From positions 1 to 27,990 of the forward strand of contig CACZIP010000001.1 of assembly GCA_902781245.1 (NCBI GenBank): 27,990 nucleotides of DNA, written 5' to 3'. The DNA is from an uncultured Coriobacteriaceae bacterium. Its GTDB lineage: Bacteria > Actinomycetota > Coriobacteriia > Coriobacteriales > Eggerthellaceae. Below the pieces are notes generated by a model. That model was not told the origin of the DNA and did not search any database. It saw only the letters and a list, made by a program, of their open reading frames with translations. This document shows, one piece after another, positions 1 to 8,017 of the stretch. How positions within the stretch are numbered: the first letter of the stretch is position 1; each line of letters opens with the position of its first letter. The translations under genes and the position numbers were made by a program.

Positions 1-1
1 A

Positions 2-85
2 CCCCACTACGAGAACATCCGCGTATTACGTGACACTAAACACGATTACCGCGAATACCAACTCGAGCTGGAGAAGGCGAAATGA
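2..85 (+). CDS. C-terminal end of an unidentified protein (5' end outside window)
   Basis: An open frame enters from the left edge and ends with TGA at 83-85. The last 27 residues are charged and hydrophilic, ending in LELEKAK. The stop overlaps the next start codon in an ATGA arrangement, so the two genes are probably translationally coupled and in one operon. Too little is present to assign a family. Confidence 0.6.
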   Translation, partial: PHYENIRVLRDTKHDYREYQLELEKAK

Positions 86-3000
86 CAACGATTCCAAGTA
101 CGACAGTGGCCCTTACGGTCACCGACGCTTTCCATCCCTCTGAAAGCGAACTCGACTTCGTCGTACGCACCTTCAACGTTCGATTCTCCGATTGGCGCGG
201 CAAACGAATCGTGCTCCATGGAACGAGGGAATATGCGCGCGCCATCGTAGAGTCTTTCGACGAAGCATATCGATTTGCCGCCGTAGTTGCCGATGGCTTT
301 GCGAATGCAACATTCGCGGGCAAGGATGTTTGGACCGACAGGCAGCTTGTCGAAGAAAAGCCTGATCTGGTAATTCTCACAGAACGAGTGCGTCACGCCG
401 AAGCCGTCTACCAGGAAATTGGCACGAAATGCCGAGAGGCAGGCATCGCACTCTTTGACATGTATGGACTGGATTGGCTGGCAATGCGCGACGAGATCGA
501 TGGGCAAGGTGCGCACACGTTGGAGGAATGGGTCGATATCGCCGCCCCTTATGACATCGTGAGTTTCGAAGTACCCGATTGCCTGATGATGCCGAACCCG
601 CAAGATGCGGACGTGCCGCTGATCTGCCAACCTTCGATGCGCAAACTCATCAAACGAATCGTGGCACAGGGCAAGCAGGCGCTATTTGTTGGACGCAAGC
701 CCTACACTGCCGAAGAGCAAATCGAGTCGCTCATAGCGTCAGGACTCATCTCCCGCAGAGAAGACGCCCAGGATCTCTTCTTTATGCGCGCGAACGAAGA
801 CGGTGCGTGGCGCACTATCCGTGCTGCTTATCCCGATGCGCGCATCTTACACGTGGGGTATGGCATCCCCAAGGAATGTGTGCTGCCTCGGTATTACGGC
901 GTCAACACGTATCGCATGGTGGGTGAGATAGCACCGGACAGCAAACAGCTCCAATACGGCAACCTTGCACGCGAGTCGCTCGACCCGGCGAAGCTGAAAG
1001 AACGCTTGGAAGCAGCCATCGAACAGGCAGAGGTCGTTTCGTTCGATATCTTCGATACATTGCTCGTACGCACGACGCTTGTGCCCTACGATGTGTTCGA
1101 GATCGTCGAACAACGCGCGGTGGAAATCGGGTTGCCAGCGCAGGGGTTCGCCGCAGCTCGCTTGGCAGCCCAACATAGCGCTGATGGCTATACAGCTGCG
1201 CGTATCTACCAAGCAGTGCAGCATGCCCTTGGCTGCAGCGATGCCGAATGTGAAGAGCTCTATCGTATAGAGCTTGAGGTAGAGCGCGAATCCATTTTTC
1301 CACGCGATTCAATGTGTTCATTGCTGCACAAGGCGCTCGCAAGGGGAAAGACAGTTGTCCTAATCTCTGACATGTACCATTCTGCTGAAACGATGGTCGA
1401 GCTCCTGCAAGCCAACGGCATCACAGGGTATCAGAAGCTCCTCGTTTCGAGCGAGCAGGGCATCCTCAAACGTCAGGGGCTGTTCGATTGCGTGATTTCG
1501 CCAGACACCCCCGCAAACCACATCGTTCATATCGGTGATAGCGTCAACAATGATATCGTTCCAGCCAAGGCAGCCGGCATGCAAGCCATCTTCGTCCCTT
1601 CCCCGCTCGATCTCGCGTTGACACATGGCATCAATCGAATGATGCGCAAGGATATGACCCTGGAGGAGCGCTGCGAGCTGCAAAGCATAATCGTCCGAGA
1701 ATATGCCGACCCTTTCGTTGAGCGAAACCTTGCCGTCGTCGAAGGCGCATGTGAGTCAATTCCCATCCCCTCCGTCGCCTCATTCTGTTCGTGGATGTCA
1801 AACACACCCTCTCTCGAAAAAGCCGTCGTCCATGTCGCACCCTACGAAAGCCGCATCCCTGTCGAGCTCCGTCGTGCGCTTCTCGCCTGGTACCCCTTCC
1901 ACACAGGATCACGTGCCCTGTTCTTGGGATCAGATCGGGAGGCATTCACATCACTGCTTGAAGCACATTACAGTATGCTCGATTTCGAGCTCGCACCCAA
2001 CGTGCAATACGACTTCATCGTCGCGCTCGACGTGCTCGATGGAAATCCTGAGCTGCAAGCGCTCGCCGAACGACTGTCACGCGCATTGGCGCCTGACGGC
2101 GTGCTGCTCTTGGGATTCAGGAACCGTTTCGGCGTGAAATATCTATGCGGCGCCATCGACGACGTTGTTGAAAACCCATTCGCCACGTTCGACTCAACCG
2201 GCTACCCAGGCACCCATGGACGACACGAAATGCAACACCTCGTCGAATGTGCCGAACTTTCGGCAGACCGCTTGTACTACATCATGCCTGATGCGGGTTT
2301 CGCTCAGGCAATCTATACCGACGATTACATTCCCAGTGCGGGAATCCACGACCGCGTGATGCCATTTGACAAGCACAAAAGCCCAATGGTCGCCGTCGAG
2401 CGCGATCTCTATCCCGCCATCGTAGAAGAAGGCATGCTTCCAGCTGTAGCCAACTACTACCTGATGGAATGCCGGAAGCCAGATGCTGCGCGTCCCGCCA
2501 GGCAGGTTGCCCATGTGGCGCTTTCGCTCGATCGCGGGTTGGCACACTCGTTCATCACCACACTGTTCACCGATGGAACCGCTCTCAAAGCCGCCGCACA
2601 TCCAGAAGGCCGTGCGGCGCTCGAAGCGCTTTACGCTAACAGCCAGGCATTGCATGCACGTGGCCTTGTGACTGTCGAAACGCAGCTCGAAGACGACGGT
2701 TTGCACATGCCCTTCATTAAGGAACAGCCGCTTCTCGCACATCTGGATGCGTTGCTGCCCATTGACCCTGATGCATTCATAGCTGTGTTCGACCAACTCT
2801 ACGAGGACGTTCTCGCATCGTCGGAACCCGGCACCATCTCGGATACCGACGCGTGGGGCACCTGGCACGCGAGCGCAACAGAACTCTCCCCCATCCTGCA
2901 AACAGCCTATATCGACATGGTCCCATACAACTCCTTCTGGTCAAACGGCATACTGCGCTTCTTCGACCAGGAATTCACCGTCGCAAATTGCCCAGCGAAA

Positions 3001-3702
3001 TACGTGCTGTTCCGCGCCCTGCGCTATACGTGGATCCATCTGCCGCATGCGGAACAATTGATTCCACTCGAGCGCATGAAGAAGCGCTTTGGCCTCGAAA
3101 AATTATGGGACGACTTCTTGAATTTAGAGGAAAGATTCGTCGAGGAGAACCGCAATCGTGCGCGCTACCGCGACATCTACGAATGGGCACGGTTCGATGC
3201 CCGCAGGATTGCAGAAAGCCGACATGCGTTGGCGCAATCCACGCAAGCCGCCGACGATAAGCCCTATCGCATTGGCCTGCTCATGGGTGTATTCGACCTG
3301 TTCCACGTGGGACATCTACGGCTCATCAAGCGCGCTAAAGCTCGCTGCCAGTTCTTGCGAGTTGCCGTACTCTCCGATGATCTCGTGCGCAAATTTAAAA
3401 ACATCACACCCACCATACCGCTTTCCCAGCGCATGGAAATCATCGCAGCCATAGACGGGGTCGATGAAGTTGTCGCCATCGAGGATGAGCCCTCACGTCT
3501 CGTGGAATGGCATCGCCGGCCCTTCGACTGCTTCTTCTCGGGCGACGATTACGCAGGAAATGAATACTGGGCACAAGAGCGTATCGAATTGGAAAAGCTT
3601 GGCGCAACCATCGAATTCTTCAGCTACACCGAAGAGCAAAGTTCTTCGAAGATTCGAGATGCACTCGAAGGACGCACCACAAACAAGAGGTTATCCGATT
3701 GA
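82..3702 (+). CDS. Multidomain surface-polymer enzyme: Rossmann-like + HAD + methyltransferase-like + cytidylyltransferase
   Basis: This 1206-residue cytoplasmic protein has at least four modules. Residues ~38-135 form a Rossmann-like domain (RIVLHGTREYA, ending near CREAGIALFDMYG). Residues ~150-290 look like a degenerate HAD fold. Residues ~315-520 are a clear HAD domain with SFDIFDTLLVR (Asp322), LISDMYHS (~428) and HIGDSVNND (~482). Residues ~600-800 resemble a SAM methyltransferase, but the glycine-rich motif is only ALFLGSDREAF, so activity is doubtful. A conserved-looking linker carries FFDQEF near 965. Residues ~1060-1200 are a glycerol-3-phosphate cytidylyltransferase-type domain with HVGH at 1075-1078 and SSSKIR near 1187. 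The last domain should activate a small phosphorylated alcohol or sugar with CTP. Position 324, two after the HAD nucleophile, is Phe rather than Asp, as in dehalogenase-like HADs. The ATG overlaps the upstream stop. The exact substrate cannot be read from sequence. Confidence 0.88.
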   Translation: MTTIPSTTVALTVTDAFHPSESELDFVVRTFNVRFSDWRGKRIVLHGTREYARAIVESFDEAYRFAAVVADGFANATFAGKDVWTDRQLVEEKPDLVILTERVRHAEAVYQEIGTKCREAGIALFDMYGLDWLAMRDEIDGQGAHTLEEWVDIAAPYDIVSFEVPDCLMMPNPQDADVPLICQPSMRKLIKRIVAQGKQALFVGRKPYTAEEQIESLIASGLISRREDAQDLFFMRANEDGAWRTIRAAYPDARILHVGYGIPKECVLPRYYGVNTYRMVGEIAPDSKQLQYGNLARESLDPAKLKERLEAAIEQAEVVSFDIFDTLLVRTTLVPYDVFEIVEQRAVEIGLPAQGFAAARLAAQHSADGYTAARIYQAVQHALGCSDAECEELYRIELEVERESIFPRDSMCSLLHKALARGKTVVLISDMYHSAETMVELLQANGITGYQKLLVSSEQGILKRQGLFDCVISPDTPANHIVHIGDSVNNDIVPAKAAGMQAIFVPSPLDLALTHGINRMMRKDMTLEERCELQSIIVREYADPFVERNLAVVEGACESIPIPSVASFCSWMSNTPSLEKAVVHVAPYESRIPVELRRALLAWYPFHTGSRALFLGSDREAFTSLLEAHYSMLDFELAPNVQYDFIVALDVLDGNPELQALAERLSRALAPDGVLLLGFRNRFGVKYLCGAIDDVVENPFATFDSTGYPGTHGRHEMQHLVECAELSADRLYYIMPDAGFAQAIYTDDYIPSAGIHDRVMPFDKHKSPMVAVERDLYPAIVEEGMLPAVANYYLMECRKPDAARPARQVAHVALSLDRGLAHSFITTLFTDGTALKAAAHPEGRAALEALYANSQALHARGLVTVETQLEDDGLHMPFIKEQPLLAHLDALLPIDPDAFIAVFDQLYEDVLASSEPGTISDTDAWGTWHASATELSPILQTAYIDMVPYNSFWSNGILRFFDQEFTVANCPAKYVLFRALRYTWIHLPHAEQLIPLERMKKRFGLEKLWDDFLNLEERFVEENRNRARYRDIYEWARFDARRIAESRHALAQSTQAADDKPYRIGLLMGVFDLFHVGHLRLIKRAKARCQFLRVAVLSDDLVRKFKNITPTIPLSQRMEIIAAIDGVDEVVAIEDEPSRLVEWHRRPFDCFFSGDDYAGNEYWAQERIELEKLGATIEFFSYTEEQSSSKIRDALEGRTTNKRLSD

Positions 3703-3727
3703 AAGTACAAGACGGAAAGCGGAGCTC

Positions 3728-4687
3728 ATGACACGTGGATTCGTAACAATTGCAACTGGCAGGAAGCGTTACTACATCATCGCTGCTAACTTGCTTGCGT
3801 CGTATCGACATTTCTCTGCCAGCCCTCTGCCTTTCGCAATCATCTGCGACGCTGAGAATGACTACACCAAGCTTTTCGACGATATAGTACTACTCGACAA
3901 CCCTCACCGTTCTTATTTGGATAAGCTCGTCCTGCCGCGCCTCGCACCATACGATGAAACCATTTTCATTGATGCAGATTGCCTCGCTTATCGCGACCTA
4001 AACGATTACTGGAACTACTTCGAACAGGCGGCGGATTTTACCGCATTCGGCACAACCCATCCCGCCGATTTCCCCTATGCGTGGTTCAAAAAGAATGACG
4101 TGGACGAATATGCCGACCGCATCGAGTTCGTGCCAGACTTTATTGGGGGCGTCTACTTCATCAGAAAAGATGCGACACTTAATGCATTCTCCGATACGTG
4201 TACCCACATCCTCGAAAACTACCATCGCTATACGTTCCGTCAGTTCTCACAACCAGCTGACGAACCTATCTTCGCCCTCGCCATGGCAGTTCATGGTTTT
4301 AAGCCGGTCGATAAAGCACAAGCTCCTATCTGCTTCTTCCCACACGAAACGAGCTTTACATCCGATATCACGACGGGTCAAGTACGTTATACAAGCAAGT
4401 ACGAAAGTGACTGCGGTGAACGCCGATGGGCCTATATGGTCCATTGGGGCAGCGGCAACACGTCGAAACCGCCTTACATCACCGAAGCAGCCCGCTTGAA
4501 ATCTGCTATTCGCGAGCGCGGGAAACTCGCAACAACATGCGGAGCCATGTGTGCATGCGCGCCTTATTATGCAAAAACAGGTATGAAGTGGGTTTTGTCG
4601 AAGCTCCATTTGCTCGATGTCGCACGTAGGGTGAAAAGCTCGCTTGCATCACCCCATCGCGACAACTCATCATCAGTTTCTCGATAG
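3728..4687 (+). CDS. GT8-like glycosyltransferase
   Basis: A 319-residue protein with a GT-A fold resembling family 8. The N-terminus (RGFVTIATGRKRYY) starts the nucleotide-sugar fold, FIDADCLAY at 80-88 supplies the metal-binding DxD motif (Asp82-Ala-Asp84), and VHWGSGNTSKPPY near 250 matches the HxxGxxKPW-type motif of GT8. It should transfer a sugar from a nucleotide donor to the growing surface glycan in the cytoplasm. The frame is open upstream to 3464 but overlaps the previous gene. The ATG at 3728 lies behind GGAAAGCGGAG and at the start of the conserved fold, so I chose it. It follows the preceding gene by 25 bases. Its last three to four codons lie inside the broken GT2 fragment, so the natural C-terminus may have been replaced by a recombination junction. 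Confidence 0.85.
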   Translation: MTRGFVTIATGRKRYYIIAANLLASYRHFSASPLPFAIICDAENDYTKLFDDIVLLDNPHRSYLDKLVLPRLAPYDETIFIDADCLAYRDLNDYWNYFEQAADFTAFGTTHPADFPYAWFKKNDVDEYADRIEFVPDFIGGVYFIRKDATLNAFSDTCTHILENYHRYTFRQFSQPADEPIFALAMAVHGFKPVDKAQAPICFFPHETSFTSDITTGQVRYTSKYESDCGERRWAYMVHWGSGNTSKPPYITEAARLKSAIRERGKLATTCGAMCACAPYYAKTGMKWVLSKLHLLDVARRVKSSLASPHRDNSSSVSR

Positions 4688-4942
4688 CGACGACCGGCTC
4701 TATCCCGAGACGATAGAAAGCTCTCTGGGGGCACTTGATCAAGCTGAGGCTGGCATGGTCATCTTCGAAGCGCGCTACAAGATGAAAATGCGGAAAAGAA
4801 ACGCCAGGAAATCCTCGATTATCTTATGCGCTCTGAGCCCCCGCTCGCATTGAATGCCATCGCAGCGGTGATCCTGGCACGAATATCGCTTATGCCGTCA
4901 TTTTATGAATTTGTCATTGTTATCATCAATTATCATAATTAG
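4677..4942 (+). pseudogene. Remnant of a GT2-family glycosyltransferase, 5'-truncated and frameshifted
   Basis: From 4677 one frame reads FLDSDDRLYPETIESS and continues to MVIFEARYK near 4780. This is the DxDD core of a GT2 glycosyltransferase. Everything upstream of that motif is missing and the preceding codons do not fit the family. At about 4780 the plausible protein continues in a different frame (DENAEKKRQEILDYLMRSE, from 4781) to TAG at 4940-4942. That is consistent with loss of one base within the TACAAGATG context. The fragment has no start codon or ribosome site of its own and overlaps the end of the GT8 gene by 11 bases. I read it as a dead gene fragment left by recombination. Confidence 0.75.
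4911..4939 (+). promoter_or_regulatory. Putative sigma-70-type promoter for the CotH lipoprotein gene, with overlapping palindrome
   Basis: TTGTCA at 4911-4916 and CATAAT at 4934-4939 are separated by 17 bases and each matches the consensus at five of six positions. The region is much more AT-rich than its surroundings and lies 49 bases before the CotH start. A perfect inverted repeat, AATTAT-C-ATAATT (4928-4940), covers the -10 element. The heptamer TTATCAT occurs at 4920-4926 and 4930-4936, ten bases (about one helical turn) apart, which could be an operator. This is sequence evidence only. Confidence 0.5.
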
Positions 4943-4988
4943 TACAAATCGCCAACGTTCTTGTGGTTTCATTTCGTGAGGGGAAGCT

Positions 4989-6740
4989 ATGAAATCGATT
5001 TCGCTGAGCAGGTGGATATGCATCGGCTTTTCCGCATTGCTGATAGCCATCAGCTTTCTTGTCGGATGCCAATCATCCACTGCATCCTCCGCCACTTCGG
5101 CATCAGCCGCCAGCTCGGCATCGTCCGCCGATGTGGAAACCGCAGTTACCTTCAGCGTGGAGTCCGGCGCATACCAAGCACAGTCCATCGATCTCACGCT
5201 TAGCAGCTCCTCGGGCTTGCCTATCGTCTACACGACGGACGGGTCATTGCCTACCGCTTCTTCCGTGCGCTTTGATGGCGCAATTTCGATCGATTCGAGC
5301 GATACCAACAGGGCCCTCATAACCCGGCTCAACAACGAGATACCCGATTTCAGAGCGATTGTCGTGGACGATTCGCTTCCAACAGCAACTGTAATCAGGG
5401 CAGCCGTCTTGCGTCCTGACGGAACAGTTGGCCCAACTTTCACGAACACATATTTCGTAGACGAGGACCTCGTGCAGATGTTTGACAGCATCATGGTCGT
5501 TTCACTTGTAGTCGACCCAGCCAATCTTCTCGATTACGAGAGTGGCATCATGGCGAAAGGAGCCATCTACGACGAGCATCGCGCAGAAAACGAGCTCCTG
5601 AGCAACGGAAACCAACATGATGTTCAGGCAAACTACACTCAAAAAGGCCGCGATTGGGAGCGAGAAGCCACCATCGAACTCTTCGACGGTTCCAACACGC
5701 TTTCGTACGAAGCGCCTTGCGGAATACGCTTGCGCGGACGTGTGTCGCGCATATATGCGCAGAAGAGCTTCAACGTGTATTTCAAGGATTCGTATGGGAC
5801 CAAAAAGATGGAATACCCGCTGTTCGGCGATATCGCAACGTCATCAAACGGGGATCCAGTAACCACTTACAAGAGCTTCTGCTTGCGATCGGGCGGCAAC
5901 GACACGGAACTGTTGCGCTACCGAGATAGCCTTCTGCAGGAAACGCTCGGTGGCTACGATTACGCCACGCAAGCCTCGCGTCCAGCAATCGTCTTCTTGA
6001 ACGGGGAGTTCTATGGCGTCTACAGCCTTGCAGAGAAATATTCAGATTCCTACATCGAAAGCCATTATGGAGTCGATTCTAAAAATGTGGTCATGTTCGA
6101 AGACGGGGAACTCGACGAGGGCGTCGACGAAGACCAAGCTCTCTACAACGAACTCATAGAATTTGCAGAGCGCGACCTGGCAGACGAAACCACATGGAAT
6201 GAATTCAACAATGTGGTCGACGTTCAATCTATGGCCGACTATTATGCAACTCAATTATTCATCGGCAATTACGATTTCGATGAAACGCAGAACTGCCGCA
6301 TATGGAGGGCACGCGATCCTGAAGAGGATAGCGCGTATGCCGACGGGCGATGGCGCTGGATGCTATACGACACCGAGTTTTCCACTGGGCTGTACGGCCT
6401 CCAGGTAACACAAGCCGACTACGACACAATGAAACAATATCTGGAGATATGCCCGCTCTTTGCCGCAGCGATGCGCAACCCAACCTTCCGCGAGCTTGTC
6501 CGCAGCCGCATCATCGATCTTTCGCAAAACGCATTCGAACCTACCCGAATTACCACCTTGTTCGACGAGTGGTGGGTGGTTTGGAAGCCGTGGATTAACT
6601 TGAGCTGCAAGCGATTCGCGACAAAAATCGACAGTGCTGAGCAGAGCTTGACCTTTGCGAAAGACTTCTTCGCCCGACGCGCGGATTGCATCATCGATTT
6701 CTTTGACCTGCATGTGGCGGAGATAGCTGCACAAAGTTAA
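4989..6740 (+). CDS. CotH-family lipoprotein with chitobiase-like N-terminal domain
   Basis: A 583-residue exported lipoprotein. A charged N-terminus and hydrophobic stretch end in the lipobox LVGC (Cys27), followed by a Ser/Ala-rich linker (~28-48). Residues ~50-95 (VTFSVESGAY to YTTDGSLPTAS) match the small beta domain found at the C-terminus of chitobiases. The CotH-type kinase-like fold occupies roughly 165-560, with GIRLRGR, KSFNVYFKD, RPAIVFLNGEFYGVYSLAEK, FIGNYDFDETQNCRIWRA and WRWMLYDTEF. CotH proteins in spore coats are protein kinases; many bacterial surface relatives have unknown targets. GAGGGGAAGCT immediately before ATG is a good ribosome site. The gene has its own probable promoter, carries a signal peptide unlike any neighbour, and is bounded by two broken genes, so it probably arrived separately. 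It may modify surface proteins or glycan at the membrane face; that is inference. Confidence 0.87.
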   Translation: MKSISLSRWICIGFSALLIAISFLVGCQSSTASSATSASAASSASSADVETAVTFSVESGAYQAQSIDLTLSSSSGLPIVYTTDGSLPTASSVRFDGAISIDSSDTNRALITRLNNEIPDFRAIVVDDSLPTATVIRAAVLRPDGTVGPTFTNTYFVDEDLVQMFDSIMVVSLVVDPANLLDYESGIMAKGAIYDEHRAENELLSNGNQHDVQANYTQKGRDWEREATIELFDGSNTLSYEAPCGIRLRGRVSRIYAQKSFNVYFKDSYGTKKMEYPLFGDIATSSNGDPVTTYKSFCLRSGGNDTELLRYRDSLLQETLGGYDYATQASRPAIVFLNGEFYGVYSLAEKYSDSYIESHYGVDSKNVVMFEDGELDEGVDEDQALYNELIEFAERDLADETTWNEFNNVVDVQSMADYYATQLFIGNYDFDETQNCRIWRARDPEEDSAYADGRWRWMLYDTEFSTGLYGLQVTQADYDTMKQYLEICPLFAAAMRNPTFRELVRSRIIDLSQNAFEPTRITTLFDEWWVVWKPWINLSCKRFATKIDSAEQSLTFAKDFFARRADCIIDFFDLHVAEIAAQS

Positions 6741-6890
6741 GGACAGGTCCCGCCCTTCAGGCACAGGCTCGGGCAAATCGGCGGCGGAACGCTCCAGCAC
6801 GACATCCAGAGCTGGTGGGCGCGCAAACGCGGTCGGGATGACCCCAATCGGCTCATCGGCACCACGCAAAAAACAACGGGCGATGCGTTT
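6741..6890 (+). other. In-frame 5' homology of the truncated ABC ATPase lacking a start codon
   Basis: Immediately after the TAA of the CotH gene, in the same frame, the sequence reads FRHRLGQIGGGTLQHDIQSW and runs without a stop into the ATPase at 6891. The intact paralogue encoded at 9331-8018 has RKRYRLGQIGSGTLQGDIKEW at the equivalent place. So this is genuine ATPase coding DNA, but no ATG, GTG or TTG occurs in frame before 6891. About the first 20 residues and the start have been lost at the CotH junction. Confidence 0.75.
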
Positions 6891-7979
6891 TTGGCGCTCG
6901 ACGACGTGAGCCTTTCAGTCTACGAAGGAGAAGCGCTGGGAATCATCGGCCGCAACGGCGCAGGCAAGAGCACACTGCTCAAACTACTGTCGCGCGTGAC
7001 GGTGCCAACGACGGGCCAGATTCTCGTCAGGGGCATGATTTCTTCCATGCTCGAAGTGGGCACCGGCTTTCATCGGGAAATGACCGGTCGCGAGAACGTG
7101 TATCTCAACGGCGCGATACTGGGGATGTCCAAGCGAGAAATCGACGAGAAGATGGAAGACATCATCGAATTCGAGGAAATGAGCCGTTTCATCGACACGC
7201 CCGTGAAGCGATACTCGAGCGGCATGTATGTCAAGCTCGCCTTCTCTGTTGCCGCCCACTTGGACAATGACATCATGGTCATGGACGAAGTGCTTTCGGT
7301 GGGAGATGTCATGTTCCGCGCAAAGAGTCTCGCCAAGATGCAGCAGGAAGCGAGCGGCGGCAAGACCATCCTCTACGTGAGCCACAACATGTCCACCATC
7401 AGAAAGCTTTGCGACAGATGCGCGGTGCTCCGGGAAGGCAAGCTCGTGTACTTGGGCGCTACCGAAAAGGCGATCGAAAAGTACCTGGACACGATCCTGG
7501 ACAATCGAACGTCGAGGGACCTATCCCAAATGCCGAGGAGCGCGCGTCTAACATCGCGCAAGATGATCCTCACGCATGCTGAATATCCTGGGAAGGACTG
7601 CATCCAATTCGAAGATGGAGAAAAGCTGACGATGCGCCTTCACTGGGAGGACCTGGACGATTACGAAGACCTTTGCTTACGCGCAGAAGTCTGGACCATC
7701 GAGGATGTCCTGCAAGCGAGCGGCGTAATCCACAACGTGTGCTCGGGCAAGCGCGGTGATTCACACGACGTGACGATAGAGTTGGACATCTCGCGGTTCG
7801 CGAGTGCTACCTACAAAACGAAGTTCACGTTCTTCTTCCGCGATAGGTTCGGGGGCATTCACGATACGGACAGAGTAATCGGATTGTTCTTCGAGAGGGT
7901 TTCGCAAGACGAAGCCCTCTGGGATGTCTCGAATTGGGGTTATATCCATCTCGATGATCTACGAGTGCTGCAATCCTAA
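6891..7979 (+). CDS. 5'-truncated polysaccharide ABC-transporter ATPase (Wzt/TagH-like), possibly inactive
   Basis: From a TTG at 6891 the frame gives 362 residues. Walker A GRNGAGKS is at 20-27, the signature SSGMY at 109-113, Walker B IMVMDE at 128-133 and the switch His at 165. The C-terminal ~150 residues form a Wzt-type substrate domain. All catalytic motifs are intact and there is no internal stop. The homology begins 50 codons upstream without a start codon, and no convincing ribosome site precedes the TTG, so expression is uncertain. An initiated product would lack the first strand of the nucleotide-binding domain. No permease gene lies beside it, unlike the paralogue. It ends 38 bases from the convergent paralogue gene. 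I regard it as a recently damaged gene; readthrough from CotH is the alternative. Confidence 0.7.
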   Translation: MALDDVSLSVYEGEALGIIGRNGAGKSTLLKLLSRVTVPTTGQILVRGMISSMLEVGTGFHREMTGRENVYLNGAILGMSKREIDEKMEDIIEFEEMSRFIDTPVKRYSSGMYVKLAFSVAAHLDNDIMVMDEVLSVGDVMFRAKSLAKMQQEASGGKTILYVSHNMSTIRKLCDRCAVLREGKLVYLGATEKAIEKYLDTILDNRTSRDLSQMPRSARLTSRKMILTHAEYPGKDCIQFEDGEKLTMRLHWEDLDDYEDLCLRAEVWTIEDVLQASGVIHNVCSGKRGDSHDVTIELDISRFASATYKTKFTFFFRDRFGGIHDTDRVIGLFFERVSQDEALWDVSNWGYIHLDDLRVLQS

Positions 7980-8017
7980 GCAAGAACCGCTGAAACGGAA
8001 ATCGACAGAAGGAAAGT

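Noticed and set aside
2194..2901. Long open frame on the minus strand (235 codons)
   Set aside because: It is antisense to the strongly supported multidomain gene, has Cys/Arg-rich composition with no recognisable motif and is a shadow of codon bias.
3464..3727. In-frame upstream extension of the GT8 gene
   Set aside because: It overlaps the cytidylyltransferase coding region in another frame and encodes a low-complexity Ser/Pro-rich peptide; the ATG at 3728 begins the conserved fold.
4677..6740. Insertion sequence or transposon carrying CotH
   Set aside because: No transposase, terminal inverted repeats or target-site duplication could be found at the edges; homologous or illegitimate recombination fits better.
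7980..8017. Bidirectional terminator between the two ATPase genes
   Set aside because: Only a three-pair CCG/CGG stem with no T run is visible.
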